A DNA stretch of 64,000 bases, from positions 124,001-188,000 of the forward strand of contig NZ_CADO01000067.1 of assembly GCF_000285275.1 (NCBI RefSeq), given 5' to 3'. Source of the stretch: Acetobacter pasteurianus subsp. pasteurianus LMG 1262 = NBRC 106471. Lineage in GTDB: Bacteria; Pseudomonadota; Alphaproteobacteria; Acetobacterales; Acetobacteraceae. A model generated the notes under the pieces. The model saw nothing but the letters and a program-made list of their open reading frames with translations, was not told the origin of the DNA and ran no database searches. A program made the position numbers and the translations under genes. This document shows positions 1 to 8,742 of this stretch, piece after piece; the first letter of the stretch is position 1; every line of letters starts with the position of its first letter.

Positions 1-203
1 GCAACTTCACCGTGCGCAAAATTTCCAATGGTGAAGGTGTGGAACGTGTGTTCCCGCTGTACGCACCTACGGTTGCAGAAATCAAGGTTGTGCGTCGTGG
101 TAAAGTGCGTCGTGCAAAGCTGTACTACCTGCGTGGCCGTAGCGGTAAGTCTGCTCGTATTGCAGAACGCCCGCGTGAAGTGGTTGCTCCGGCAGCCAGC
201 TAA
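1..203 (+). CDS. rplS: 50S ribosomal protein L19, C-terminal part
   Basis: This is the end of large-subunit ribosomal protein L19, which sits at the 30S/50S interface. The start lies before the window; the frame runs from base 3 and about 66 residues are visible. They carry the L19 signature of a [11 protein letters not shown]-type stretch followed by a basic [11 protein letters not shown] segment, and the protein ends in a short Ala-rich tail. A strong intrinsic terminator follows directly. It is probably the last gene of an upstream rpsP/rimM/trmD/rplS-type operon, which is inferred from the usual order of the family. Confidence 0.95.
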   Translation, partial: NFTVRKISNGEGVERVFPLYAPTVAEIKVVRRGKVRRAKLYYLRGRSGKSARIAERPREVVAPAAS

Positions 204-244
204 AACCATATAACCGTTCACATCGGTCTGATATGGTTTTTAAA

Positions 245-276
245 ACCCGACTGGCCTATGTCAGTCGGGTCTTTTT
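245..276 (+). terminator. Intrinsic terminator after rplS
   Basis: A perfect 9-bp stem, ACCCGACTG paired with CAGTCGGGT, closes an 8-base loop and is followed by a run of five T. It ends the rplS transcript before the leu operon. Confidence 0.9.
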
Positions 277-357
277 GATATATAGGCATACCGCAACAGC
301 ATTGGCCCAATAGGTGAGCTAATGCACGTAGCGTAAGAAATATAAAGGAGGAGGGGC

Positions 358-1761
358 ATGGGCCCGCGTACGTTGTTCGACAAGATCTGGGATGATCACG
401 TCGTTGAAACTCTGCCGGACGGCACCTCTATTCTTTATATTGACCGGCACCTTGTGCACGAAGTCACCAGCCCGCAGGCTTTTGAAGGCTTGCGTCTGGC
501 AGGGCGTAAACTGCGCCACCCGGAAAAGACTGTGGCTGTGGTTGACCACAACGTGCCAACGTCTGACCGTACTCAGCCGATTGAAGAAGCCGATAGCCGC
601 AACCAGATTGAAACACTGGAACGCAACGTTAAGGAATTCGGGGTTCCGTATTTCCCGCTGCTTTCTGCCAATCAGGGTATTGTGCATGTTGTTGGGCCAG
701 AGCAGGGGATCTCTCTACCTGGCATGACCATTGTGTGTGGTGATTCCCATACCTCTACGCATGGTGCACTGGGTTCGCTCGCTTTCGGTATCGGCACGTC
801 GGAAGTTGAGCATGTGATGGCTACGCAGACTATTCTGCAGCGTCCGGCCAAAAACATGCGCGTTACGGTTGATGGCACGCTTGGTGCTGGCGTTTCGGCC
901 AAAGATATCATGCTGGCTATTATCGGGCATATCGGCACGGCTGGTGGCACAGGGCACGTAATCGAATTTGCAGGTTCCGCCATTCGTGGGCTGGACATGG
1001 CTGGCCGTATGACGCTGTGCAACATGGCAATTGAAGCCGGTGCACGCGCAGGTATGGTTGCGCCAGATGAAACCACATTTGAATATGTGCGTGGCCGTCC
1101 GTTTGCCCCCAAGGGCGAAGAGTTCGATAAGGCCGTTGCCTATTGGAAAACGCTGGCTTCTGATGAAGGTGCGCATTTCGATAAGGAAGTGACGCTGCGG
1201 GCAGAAGATATCAGCCCCAGCCTGACATGGGGCACAAGCCCGGAAACAGTGCTGCCCATTACGGCCACCGTCCCTAACCCTGCTGATGAAGCCGACGAAG
1301 CCAAGCGCACCCAGATGCAGCGCATGCTGGACTACATGGGGCTGGAAGCCGGACAGAAAATTGCTGGCACACCGGTTGATGTTGTTTTCATTGGATCTTG
1401 CACCAACAGCCGTATTGAAGATTTGCGTGCCGCAGCGCAGGTAGCTGCTGGCCGCAAAGTGGCTGAAGGCGTGCGCGCCATGATTGTACCGGGTTCGGGC
1501 AACGTAAAGCGGCAGGCGGAAGAAGAAGGTCTGGACCAGATTTTTCTGGATGCAGGTTTTGAATGGCGTGAGGCCGGGTGCTCCATGTGCCTTGGTATGA
1601 ACCCGGACCGGCTGACACCGGGTCAGCGTTGTGCTTCTACATCTAACCGTAATTTTGAAGGACGTCAGGGGCCGGGCGGCCGCACACATCTGCTGTCTCC
1701 TGCCATGGCTGCTGCGGCTGCGGTGACGGGGTGCCTGACTGATGTAAGGGAGCTGGCATAA
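358..1761 (+). CDS. leuC: 3-isopropylmalate dehydratase, large subunit
   Basis: LeuC carries the 4Fe-4S aconitase-type active site that converts 2-isopropylmalate to 3-isopropylmalate in leucine synthesis, together with LeuD. The 467-residue length is normal. The three cluster cysteines are at residue 348 (in GSCTNSR) and at 408 and 411 (in GCSMCLGMN). The ATG at 358 follows a very strong Shine-Dalgarno sequence (AAGGAGGAGG). Its TAA shares one base with the leuD start (TAATG), so the two subunits are translationally coupled. As an Fe-S enzyme it depends on the SUF system encoded at the far end of this window. Confidence 0.98.
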   Translation: MGPRTLFDKIWDDHVVETLPDGTSILYIDRHLVHEVTSPQAFEGLRLAGRKLRHPEKTVAVVDHNVPTSDRTQPIEEADSRNQIETLERNVKEFGVPYFPLLSANQGIVHVVGPEQGISLPGMTIVCGDSHTSTHGALGSLAFGIGTSEVEHVMATQTILQRPAKNMRVTVDGTLGAGVSAKDIMLAIIGHIGTAGGTGHVIEFAGSAIRGLDMAGRMTLCNMAIEAGARAGMVAPDETTFEYVRGRPFAPKGEEFDKAVAYWKTLASDEGAHFDKEVTLRAEDISPSLTWGTSPETVLPITATVPNPADEADEAKRTQMQRMLDYMGLEAGQKIAGTPVDVVFIGSCTNSRIEDLRAAAQVAAGRKVAEGVRAMIVPGSGNVKRQAEEEGLDQIFLDAGFEWREAGCSMCLGMNPDRLTPGQRCASTSNRNFEGRQGPGGRTHLLSPAMAAAAAVTGCLTDVRELA

Positions 1762-2384
1762 TGGAAAAGTTTACAACTCTGTCGGCCATTGCAGCAGCTC
1801 TGCCAGAAGCCAACATTGATACAGACAAAATCATTCCGGCCCGGTTTCTTAAAACCACGCAGCGCACAGGCTTGGGTAAAAATGCCTTTGATGCCATGCG
1901 CTATCTGCCAGATGGTAAAGAAAACCCGGATTTTGTGCTGAACAAGGAACCGTGGCGCAAAGCCGAAATCCTGATTACCTATGATAATCTGGGTTGTGGT
2001 TCATCGCGCGAGCATGCGCCTTGGGCACTGCTGGATTTTGGTATCCGGTGCGTGATTGCGCCTTCCTTTGCAGATATCTTCTTCAATAACTGCTTCAAGA
2101 ACGGTATTTTGCCGATCCGCCTGCCGCGTGAAATCTGCGACCAGCTGATGGCAGATGCCAGTATGGGCAGCAATGCCCGCCTTACGGTTGATCTGCCGCG
2201 GCAGGTTATTGTGCGGCCAGATGGGCAGGAAGTGCCTTTTGAAATCGACCCGTTCCGCAAGCATCTGCTGCTGGAAGGGCTGGATGATATTGGCCAGACA
2301 CTTCAGCACGAAACAAATATCGAAGGGTATGAAAACCGGGAAAACCGGGACAAACCCTGGATGCCTTCCATTCATATTGATTGA
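1761..2384 (+). CDS. leuD: 3-isopropylmalate dehydratase, small subunit
   Basis: LeuD supplies the swivelling domain that completes the isopropylmalate isomerase active site with LeuC. The 207-residue protein has the family motifs: an [14 protein letters not shown]-type N-terminus (binding-loop Asp/Lys), [15 protein letters not shown] near residue 75-90, and a [13 protein letters not shown] segment. The start overlaps the leuC stop by one base. leuB follows after a 15-base gap, so the three genes form one leu operon. Confidence 0.98.
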   Translation: MEKFTTLSAIAAALPEANIDTDKIIPARFLKTTQRTGLGKNAFDAMRYLPDGKENPDFVLNKEPWRKAEILITYDNLGCGSSREHAPWALLDFGIRCVIAPSFADIFFNNCFKNGILPIRLPREICDQLMADASMGSNARLTVDLPRQVIVRPDGQEVPFEIDPFRKHLLLEGLDDIGQTLQHETNIEGYENRENRDKPWMPSIHID

Positions 2385-2399
2385 TTATTCTGGAGCTGC

Positions 2400-3524
2400 A
2401 TGATGACTGCACAGAACACAGCCATAAAACTTCTTGTTCTGCCGGGTGACGGTATTGGCCCCGAAATCATGCGGGAAGTCCGGCACGTTATTGATTGGCT
2501 GGAAAGCCGCCGTGGCCTGTCCTTCGATATTACAGAAGATGTGGTTGGTGGTGCTTCTCTGGCAGAATACGGTGTGCCTATCCGTGATGAAGTGATTGAG
2601 AAGGCATGGGCTGCGGATGCTGTGCTGTTTGGCTCGGTAGGTGATCCGAAGTGGGCGCATGTCGGGTTTGAAAAGCGCCCGGAAGTGGCCATTCTCAAGC
2701 TGCGGCAGGAACTGGGGCTGTTTGCCAATCTGCGCCCCGCCAAAGTTTTTGATGCACTGGTAGATGCCAGCACGCTTAAGCCGGATGTGGTGCGTGGTCT
2801 GGATATCATGATCGTGCGTGAAACGGTGGGTGGTATCTATTTTGGTAACCCACGTGGCATTGAAACCCTGCCGGATGGCAGCAAGCGCGGCATCAACACA
2901 GAAGTTTACACCACGGCAGAAATCGAGCGTGTAGCACGTGTGGCGTTTGATCTGGCACGCAAGCGGTCTAACCGTGTGTGCTCTGTTGAAAAATGCAATG
3001 TCATGGAAAGCGGCCTTCTGTGGAAGGAAGTGGTTACAGACGTGCATGCCAAAGAATTCCCGGATGTGGAACTCTCTCACATGCTGGCTGATAACTGCGC
3101 CATGCAGATGGTGCGTAACCCGCGCCAGTTTGATGTGATTGTGACCGGCAACCTGTTTGGTGATCTGCTGTCTGATCTTGCATCCATGCTGACAGGCAGC
3201 TTGGGTATGCTGCCTTCTGCAACGCTGGGTGCTGTGCGTGAAAATGGCAAATTCCCTGCGCTGTATGAGCCCATTCATGGCAGTGCGCCGGATATTGCCG
3301 GGCAGGGTATTGCAAACCCAATTGCGCAAATTCTGTCTTTTGCCATGTTGCTCCGTTACTCCCTGAACAAGCAGGAAGAAGCAAACATGATTGAGCAGGC
3401 AGTTTCCAACGTTCTGGAAAGCGGTTTGCGCACGGCTGATATCATGAGCGAAGGCATGGCTCGCGTTGGCACATCCGTTATGGGTGAAGCCATTGTGCGG
3501 GAGCTGGATAAGCTCCAGAAATAA
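2400..3524 (+). CDS. leuB: 3-isopropylmalate dehydrogenase
   Basis: LeuB is the NAD-dependent oxidative decarboxylase making 4-methyl-2-oxopentanoate in leucine synthesis. The 374-residue protein begins with the PGDGIGPEI signature of isocitrate/isopropylmalate dehydrogenases. It has the ETVGGIYFG loop, the [10 protein letters not shown] segment and the metal-binding [19 protein letters not shown] motif near the middle. Two adjacent ATG codons (2400 and 2403) follow a GGAG; either could be used. It is the last gene of the leuCDB operon and is followed by a terminator. Confidence 0.98.
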   Translation: MMTAQNTAIKLLVLPGDGIGPEIMREVRHVIDWLESRRGLSFDITEDVVGGASLAEYGVPIRDEVIEKAWAADAVLFGSVGDPKWAHVGFEKRPEVAILKLRQELGLFANLRPAKVFDALVDASTLKPDVVRGLDIMIVRETVGGIYFGNPRGIETLPDGSKRGINTEVYTTAEIERVARVAFDLARKRSNRVCSVEKCNVMESGLLWKEVVTDVHAKEFPDVELSHMLADNCAMQMVRNPRQFDVIVTGNLFGDLLSDLASMLTGSLGMLPSATLGAVRENGKFPALYEPIHGSAPDIAGQGIANPIAQILSFAMLLRYSLNKQEEANMIEQAVSNVLESGLRTADIMSEGMARVGTSVMGEAIVRELDKLQK

Positions 3525-3550
3525 CGCTCCTAGTCAGCGACAAGTTAAAA

Positions 3551-3584
3551 GGCCGTTCCACTTTAGGTGGGGCGGCTTTTTTTT
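3551..3584 (+). terminator. Intrinsic terminator after leuB
   Basis: A GC-rich stem (GGCCGTTCCAC with GTGGGGCGGC, including G-T pairs) is followed by a run of eight T. It ends the leuCDB transcript. Confidence 0.85.
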
Positions 3585-3617
3585 ATGGGCGGCAAGCTAT
3601 GGAAATATAGCAGACAC

Positions 3618-3656
3618 AAAAAAGGCCGGAACATCCATAGGATGCCGACCTTTTTT
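3618..3656 (-). terminator. Terminator after rpsU
   Basis: On the minus strand a stem of AAGGTCGGCATCC and GGATGTTCCGGCCTT (one small bulge, 3-base loop) is followed by a T run. The element is nearly symmetrical and may also work on the plus strand behind leuB. Confidence 0.75.
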
Positions 3657-3676
3657 GGATAGAAGGATGGAAAGGC

Positions 3677-3880
3677 TTAGAAGCCTTCGCGTTCCAGACG
3701 CTTACGTTCCATCTTGCGAGCACGGCGCACGGCTTCTGCCGCTTCACGGGCCTTGCGCTCAGACGGCTTTTCGAAGTGCCGACGCAGCTTCATTTCACGG
3801 AAGATTCCTTCACGCTGCATTTTCTTCTTGAGCGCTTTAAGAGCCTGATCGACATTGTTGTCACGGACGAGAACGTGCAC
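3677..3880 (-). CDS. rpsU: 30S ribosomal protein S21
   Basis: S21 is a small, very basic protein of the 30S platform that helps pair the Shine-Dalgarno sequence. The 67 residues begin [19 protein letters not shown], diagnostic of alphaproteobacterial S21, and the C-terminal half is an Arg/Lys-rich helix. The start codon is GTG at 3880. The gene stands alone, with its own terminator downstream and a perfect -10 box plus hairpin upstream. Confidence 0.95.
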   Translation of the reverse strand: MHVLVRDNNVDQALKALKKKMQREGIFREMKLRRHFEKPSERKAREAAEAVRRARKMERKRLEREGF

Positions 3881-3903
3881 TTGGTCTCTAACCCCTGTTT
3901 CAG

Positions 3904-3928
3904 AAAAATCCGGGTAACCCGGCTTTTT
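3904..3928 (-). promoter_or_regulatory. Hairpin with U tract in the rpsU 5' leader
   Basis: A 6-bp perfect stem (CCGGGT/ACCCGG, one-base loop) is flanked by A5 on one side and T5 on the other, so it looks like a terminator on both strands. It lies 23 bases before the rpsU start codon and just after the -10 box, so the rpsU mRNA would begin almost directly with it. It could be an attenuator or a 5' stabilising stem; its role is inferred. Confidence 0.5.
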
Positions 3929-3932
3929 GTAG

Positions 3933-3938
3933 ATTATA
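3933..3938 (-). promoter_or_regulatory. Consensus -10 box of the rpsU promoter
   Basis: The minus strand reads TATAAT, a perfect sigma-70 -10 hexamer, about 53 bases before the rpsU start. No good -35 hexamer is seen 16-18 bases upstream. Confidence 0.5.
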
Positions 3939-4093
3939 CGGAACCGGAACCGTCGCGGCCTTGCGGGGCGCCGATTCCTTTGTTGGCGGCCTCTATAACA
4001 CGGCCTTTAGACAAGATACAATTTGTTCTTTCGTGTTTAAAATGCACTTCTGAGTGCTTTTATTGTGCAACCTCCATAGAAATGGGGTGAAAA

Positions 4094-4618
4094 ATGGCAG
4101 TTCTTGCAATAGCCCGCATGGGGCACCCGGTTTTAAGGCAGCCCGCGCAGGAGGTGCCAGACCCTACAGCCCCAGATATTCAGCGCCTGATAGCGGATAT
4201 GCGCGAAACTCTGGAAAAAAGCGGTGGCGTGGGGTTGGCTGCGCCGCAGGTTTTTGTTTCCCAAAGGCTTTTTCTTTACAGCGTGCCGCTTGCCCGGAGT
4301 GAAGGGGAGGATGATCCATCTTTGCCCGTGCAGGCCTTGATCAACCCGGTTTTAAAGCCGGTTGATGATGAAAAGCTGCTACGGACGGAAGGCTGCCTTT
4401 CCCTGCCAGATCTGCGAGGGGAAGTGCCGCGCTATAAGCGGATATGGTATGCCGGGTTTGATCAGCACGGGCAGAAGGTTGAAGGCATGGCCACCGGGTT
4501 TCGGGCGCATGTCATGCAGCATGAAATGGATCATCTGGATGGAATCCTCTATCCCATGCGGATGACGGATATGAGCAAATTTGGGTTTGCAAAAGAACTT
4601 ACACGGTATGGGGCGTAA
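4094..4618 (+). CDS. def: Peptide deformylase
   Basis: Peptide deformylase removes the N-formyl group from nascent proteins using Fe2+ or another metal. All three family motifs are present in the 174 residues: GVGLAAPQ at 45-52, EGCLSLP at 99-105 with metal ligand Cys101, and HEMDH at 143-147 supplying the two His ligands and the catalytic Glu144. It opens a tight five-gene block; the COQ9-like gene begins 3 bases after its stop. It is not paired with fmt here, unlike in many bacteria. Confidence 0.97.
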   Translation: MAVLAIARMGHPVLRQPAQEVPDPTAPDIQRLIADMRETLEKSGGVGLAAPQVFVSQRLFLYSVPLARSEGEDDPSLPVQALINPVLKPVDDEKLLRTEGCLSLPDLRGEVPRYKRIWYAGFDQHGQKVEGMATGFRAHVMQHEMDHLDGILYPMRMTDMSKFGFAKELTRYGA

Positions 4619-4621
4619 GGC

Positions 4622-5281
4622 ATGAGCACGGGTGCAGGTAAGATAAGTCAGGCTATTTCATTGGCGGTGGCCACTCTGGCCGCTGGCATTATGCCTGCGC
4701 CGTTAGAGCGTGATCCTGCGCGGGATGAAATCCTGCGCAAGATGGCCGCCGTGGCCGGAGAGCAGGGCTGGGGCAAAACTGTGCTGCTGCAAGTGGCAGG
4801 CCCAGATGCAGATCTGCTGTTTCCCGGTGGCAGTGCAGAGCTTGTGGAAGCATGGTTCGACCTGTGTGACAGGGATATGCTGGAAGCCATGTGGGATACG
4901 GAAGAAGAGTCTCGCTTAAGCCAGCGTGTGCGGCAGGCGCTGCTGTATCGGCTTCCGGTGGATGAGTCTGTCCGTTCAGCTACGCGTAAAGGTCTTTCTG
5001 TTCTGCTGGCCCCGTGTGAGGGAAAAGCACTGCGCCGGAGCATGATGCGCACTATCAATGCCATCTGGCAGGCTGCGCAGGATGACTCCTCGGGGTTAAC
5101 TTACGTGACCAAGCGCCTGAGCTTGGGCGGTGTGTATGCCTCTGTGCTGCTGTACTGGCTGGCACGAGGCGATAATGAAGCCACTTTGGCAGCCTTTGTT
5201 GATAGGCGCTTGGCAGATGTTCTGCGCTTTGGGCGCATTAAAGCCCGTATGGGCGGTCTTCCCTTTATGGCCCGCGCATAA
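4622..5281 (+). CDS. COQ9-family protein (ubiquinone synthesis)
   Basis: This 219-residue protein belongs to the COQ9 family. Mitochondrial COQ9 is a TetR-fold lipid-binding protein that assists the COQ7 hydroxylase. The C-terminal two thirds carry the recognisable segments: SQRVRQALLYRL near residue 100-110, an INAIWQAAQDDSSGLTYVTK region near 145-160, and GGVYASVLLYWL before the end. It lies 3 bases after def and 18 before the MarR gene. The link to ubiquinone matters for an organism whose respiration runs through ubiquinol oxidases; the exact step is not shown by the sequence. Confidence 0.85.
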   Translation: MSTGAGKISQAISLAVATLAAGIMPAPLERDPARDEILRKMAAVAGEQGWGKTVLLQVAGPDADLLFPGGSAELVEAWFDLCDRDMLEAMWDTEEESRLSQRVRQALLYRLPVDESVRSATRKGLSVLLAPCEGKALRRSMMRTINAIWQAAQDDSSGLTYVTKRLSLGGVYASVLLYWLARGDNEATLAAFVDRRLADVLRFGRIKARMGGLPFMARA

Positions 5282-5299
5282 AGAGGAGCCTGCACGCGT

Positions 5300-5821
5300 A
5301 TGTCTCTACCTCATGAAACGGCAGGGGCAGATCTGCTCTTTCTGCGGGAAGAACAGTTGCGTCTGGCGCAAACCCTTATGTTTCTGGCATCGCGCGATAT
5401 GGCGCAGGCTATTGAGCCAGTTCTGGAAGAAGACGGGCTGGGCCATGCGCATTATCGGGTGTTGCAGGTGCTGGCATTTAGCCCCGGTATTCCGGTCAGC
5501 CGCCTTCAGGCTGTGTTGGGGGTGACAAAACAAAGCCTTGGCCGCACCATGCATGAACTGGAAGCAAGGCAGTATCTGGAAAGCCAGCCGGGGCGTCAGG
5601 ACAGGCGCCAGCGTCTGCTTTTTTTAAGCCCGGAAGGCAAAGCGGCAGAAGCCAGATTGTTTGCGGTTGTGCGCCAGCGCCTTGTGGCTGCGTATCGAGA
5701 GGCAGGTGGCGCAGCCGTGGAAGGGTTTCGGCGCGTGATGCGTGGAATGTTATCCGAACAGAGTCGGTCTGTATTGAATGAAGATGCAGCAGGCAAAAAA
5801 GGAGGGCGGCATGGAGCATGA
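5300..5821 (+). CDS. MarR-family transcriptional regulator
   Basis: A 173-residue winged-helix regulator of the MarR type. The recognition helix region (PVSRLQAVLGVTKQSLGRTM) lies near residues 62-82 and the wing (QPGRQDRRQRLLFLSPEGK) near 95-113. It overlaps the following response-regulator gene by 11 bases, so it is co-translated with a two-component system. The effector and targets cannot be read from the sequence. Confidence 0.9.
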   Translation: MSLPHETAGADLLFLREEQLRLAQTLMFLASRDMAQAIEPVLEEDGLGHAHYRVLQVLAFSPGIPVSRLQAVLGVTKQSLGRTMHELEARQYLESQPGRQDRRQRLLFLSPEGKAAEARLFAVVRQRLVAAYREAGGAAVEGFRRVMRGMLSEQSRSVLNEDAAGKKGGRHGA

Positions 5822-6533
5822 ACGCGAGAGTGTGGAAGAAGATGTCGCCCCGCATGTTATTGTGGTGGATGATGATCCGCGGTTACGGCGGTTATTGCAG
5901 CGCTACCTGTTTGAGCATGGTTTTCGGGTCAGCGTAGCAGCCAGTGCAGCAGAGGCACGGCAGACGCTAGAAGGCATTCAGCCGGATGCCATGGTACTGG
6001 ATGTAACCATGCCGGGTGAAAACGGCTTGGAACTGACACGTGCACTGCGTGATGAAGGGCAGGAACTCCCCATTCTGCTTCTTACGGCACGCGGAGAACC
6101 AGCAGACCGTATTACGGGGCTGGAAGCCGGGGCTGACGATTATCTCGGTAAACCTTTTGAGCCACGCGAACTGCTTTTACGCCTGAAAGCCCATTTGCGA
6201 CGGCATCAACCTGCTCCGGCAACGGATAATCTGCGTATCGTGCGGTTGGGGGATAAAGAGTTTGATCCCGTTCGGCTTATTCTAAGCGGCCCTAATGGCA
6301 CCATTCATCTTACGGGAGGCGAGGCCGCTCTGCTTTCCGTATTGGCACGCAGGCCCAACGATGTGTTCTCGCGCGAGGAAATTGCCAAGGCGCTGGATAT
6401 GGCGGAAATCGGGGAACGCGCCGTAGATGTGCAGGTAACGCGCCTGAGGCGGCGTATTGAGCCTGACCCCAAGGAGCCACGATACCTGCATACCATTCGT
6501 GGGCGTGGTTATGTGCTTAAACCGCGGCTGTAA
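5811..6533 (+). CDS. OmpR-type response regulator
   Basis: The 240-residue protein has a receiver domain followed by an OmpR/PhoB winged helix. Acidic pocket residues are Asp20-22, the phospho-acceptor is Asp64 (in VLDVTMPGENG) and the conserved Lys is 114 (GKPFEP). The C-terminal domain includes FSREEIAKAL and ends in TIRGRGYVLKPRL, typical of EnvZ/OmpR-like pairs. I chose the ATG at 5811 because it follows an AAGGAGGG ribosome site inside the end of the MarR gene; an in-frame ATG at 5778 lacks one. Its partner kinase starts 10 bases downstream. Confidence 0.93.
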   Translation: MEHERESVEEDVAPHVIVVDDDPRLRRLLQRYLFEHGFRVSVAASAAEARQTLEGIQPDAMVLDVTMPGENGLELTRALRDEGQELPILLLTARGEPADRITGLEAGADDYLGKPFEPRELLLRLKAHLRRHQPAPATDNLRIVRLGDKEFDPVRLILSGPNGTIHLTGGEAALLSVLARRPNDVFSREEIAKALDMAEIGERAVDVQVTRLRRRIEPDPKEPRYLHTIRGRGYVLKPRL

Positions 6534-6543
6534 GACATAAATC

Positions 6544-7926
6544 ATGCGGCGCAGCGGGCTAAAGCTTTTTCCATCCTCATTCTGGAAATCACGCAGGGTG
6601 GAAAAATCCATGCGGCGCGTGCTTCCGCGTTCGCTTCTGGCGCGGTCCTTGCTGATTGTGTTGATCCCCTTGCTGATCACGCAGGGCATCGCGCTGGAAG
6701 TTTTTTACGGCAATTTTCTACAAGTTGCCTCGCGCCGTCTTTCAGATTCGGTCACATCAGAAATTGTGCTCTCATTAAACGCCTTGGAGCGTTTAAAAAA
6801 ACCGGCAGACAGGCAGTGGTTTGTAGAGCAGGCCCAGCAACATTTGCAGTTGGTGGAATCGTGGCATTCTAATGCACGGCTTAGGCGTTTTGGTTCCACC
6901 CACGTGTTGGGGCCTATGGATGAAGATCTGGCTCGTGCGTTACGCGCCTCTATCAGCTACCCGTTTTTTGTAAACTGGCGAGAAGACCCCCACACAGTCA
7001 AAATTTCCATCCAGTTGCCTGATGGCGTGTTGGATGTAGAGGCTCCGCGTAAAAGGCTGGATATGGGGCAGATCTGGCTGTTTGTGGCGTGGGCGGTTGG
7101 CAGTTCCTTGCTGCTGTTTGTGATTGCCAGCCTGTTTATGCGCAATCAGGTGCGGGCTATACGGCGGCTGGCTCACGCGGCAGAGCAGTTTGGGCTTGGG
7201 CGTGATATTGGCCCTATTCGTCCCGCAGGGGCGCAGGAAGTGCGCAAAGCGGCTGTGGCCTTTAACCGCATGCAAGACCGGATTTACCGTTTTGTTTCGC
7301 AACGTACGGGGGTTTTGGCTGGTGTATCGCATGATTTGCGCACGCCACTTACCCGCCTGCGGCTTTCTCTGGATATGATGCCCCGTACCGGCATGGTGCG
7401 TGCAGAAGATATTCAGCCCGATGTTGAGGACATGATTGGTGACGTGGCGGAAATGGAGCACATGATTGCCAGTTACTTGGCCTTTGCACGCGGGGAAGGG
7501 ACCGAAAATGTTGCGGACACCGAAATAGAGCCTTTTTTGGAAGATGTGGCTGCCGCAGCCCGGCGCGCTGGTGCGCATGTTTTCTCAGTGCGTGTGGCGC
7601 CGGGGTTGCGGGTGCATATGCGGCCAGATGCCATGCGGCGTGCATTAAGCAATTTGGTGGATAACGCACGGCGCTATGCAAAGCATATCAATTTAAGCGC
7701 TCAGGGCCGATCAGATGGCGTTGTGGTGATGGTAGATGATGACGGGCCGGGTATCCCCCAGGAGCACCGTGGCAGCGTTCTACGGGCTTTTGAGAGCGGG
7801 CGTGGGGGTGGAACCGGGTTGGGGCTTACAATCTCACGCGATATCGTGCGTGCGCATGGCGGAGAGATGGAATTGCTGGATTCCCCAATGGGTGGTTTGC
7901 GCGTCAGGCTGTTCCTGCCGCGCTAG
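6544..7926 (+). CDS. EnvZ-like sensor histidine kinase
   Basis: A 460-residue membrane kinase partnered with the preceding regulator. A membrane segment near residues 30-50 and a second near 178-198 flank a periplasmic sensor of about 125 residues. HAMP follows, then the HisKA box SHDLRTPLTRLR with phospho-His263, and the ATPase motifs NLVDNARRYA, DDGPGIP and GTGLGLTISRDIVRAHGG. An alternative start at 6610 (MRRVLPRS) would remove a basic N-terminal extension. The signal is unknown; EnvZ-like kinases commonly respond to envelope or osmotic conditions. Confidence 0.92.
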   Translation: MRRSGLKLFPSSFWKSRRVEKSMRRVLPRSLLARSLLIVLIPLLITQGIALEVFYGNFLQVASRRLSDSVTSEIVLSLNALERLKKPADRQWFVEQAQQHLQLVESWHSNARLRRFGSTHVLGPMDEDLARALRASISYPFFVNWREDPHTVKISIQLPDGVLDVEAPRKRLDMGQIWLFVAWAVGSSLLLFVIASLFMRNQVRAIRRLAHAAEQFGLGRDIGPIRPAGAQEVRKAAVAFNRMQDRIYRFVSQRTGVLAGVSHDLRTPLTRLRLSLDMMPRTGMVRAEDIQPDVEDMIGDVAEMEHMIASYLAFARGEGTENVADTEIEPFLEDVAAAARRAGAHVFSVRVAPGLRVHMRPDAMRRALSNLVDNARRYAKHINLSAQGRSDGVVVMVDDDGPGIPQEHRGSVLRAFESGRGGGTGLGLTISRDIVRAHGGEMELLDSPMGGLRVRLFLPR

Positions 7927-7938
7927 ACCCACGGGTGA

Positions 7939-8496
7939 TTACAGAGAGTTGCCTGAACCAAAGTGGCCTGGGCCCTGGTTGTTCATGCCCATGCCGCCAG
8001 CACCAGCCGAGCCAGCGCCCATCATGTTCTGCATGGGGTTGTAGCGGCCCACATTCCCCAGAATTTGCTGGAGGATGTTGATTTTTGTGCCCGGTGTGGG
8101 GGTGATGCTGTTGATCATGGCCACAGAGCGGGAATCTTTTTTGTTCAATGTGCGCAGGCTTTGCAGGTTACCTGCATCATCAAACTTCAGCACCACAACT
8201 TGCTGCTTGCCGATTCCCGGAAAATCCATGGGAATCAGATATGTGCTCATGGAAATATAGATCCATGTATTGTCATCAAAGGCCCCCTTTGTGGTGGGAG
8301 AACCTAGCAGATCCAGCGCATCGGCCCGTGTGCTGGCACCGGGAATAAGCTGGTTGTAATCATCTGCTTCAATCAGGGAGCCACGAGGCGTTGGCGTTGG
8401 CCCAAATACGGCGCAGCCAGAAAGCGCTATCACTGCTGCCAGTGCGCCACAGGTGTTACGCAGGCGTGATATTTTATGCTGGCGTGGCTGCTTCAT
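7939..8496 (-). CDS. bamE: BamE/SmpA-family outer-membrane lipoprotein
   Basis: A 185-residue lipoprotein with a signal peptide and lipobox LSGC (lipidated Cys28). The SmpA/OmlA domain follows: GASTRADALDLLGSPT, then WIYIS and a VVVLKFDDAGNL strand, as in BamE, which supports outer-membrane beta-barrel assembly. The C-terminal 40 residues are a Gly/Met/Asn-rich tail that looks disordered and is longer than in E. coli BamE. It converges on the histidine kinase, with 12 bases between stops. Confidence 0.85.
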   Translation of the reverse strand: MKQPRQHKISRLRNTCGALAAVIALSGCAVFGPTPTPRGSLIEADDYNQLIPGASTRADALDLLGSPTTKGAFDDNTWIYISMSTYLIPMDFPGIGKQQVVVLKFDDAGNLQSLRTLNKKDSRSVAMINSITPTPGTKINILQQILGNVGRYNPMQNMMGAGSAGAGGMGMNNQGPGHFGSGNSL

Positions 8497-8742
8497 TCGG
8501 TTGGGGCTTCCCTAAGCATAACATTTAAGGCATCCGCACATCGCGGCCATGTAACAGTCGGATGCCTCAAACTGATACGAAGCGTCAATTACAGAATGGT
8601 TTTTTCCATCCGTTTTTGCACTTTACCCCCTTTAGCTTTCCTTCAAAAAGCCCCAATTAGAAAAAGCGTTGCAGGTGGGCTTGTGCCCGTAAGTGTATGC
8701 GCCCCTGTAAACGATCTTCCTCTGCCAGCTCAGGAGGCTGCC

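Noticed and set aside
2385-3329. 314-codon minus-strand frame inside leuB, and similar frames inside leuC
   Set aside because: The plus-strand genes are certain by motif; the antisense translations are Cys/His/Gln-rich and meaningless.
3466-3831. 121-codon plus-strand frame spanning the end of leuB and the antisense of rpsU
   Set aside because: It runs through two terminators and overlaps two certain genes in other frames.
8476-8742. Upstream extension of the yceD frame
   Set aside because: A strong Shine-Dalgarno lies just before the ATG at 8743; the extension overlaps the bamE start and has an implausible composition.
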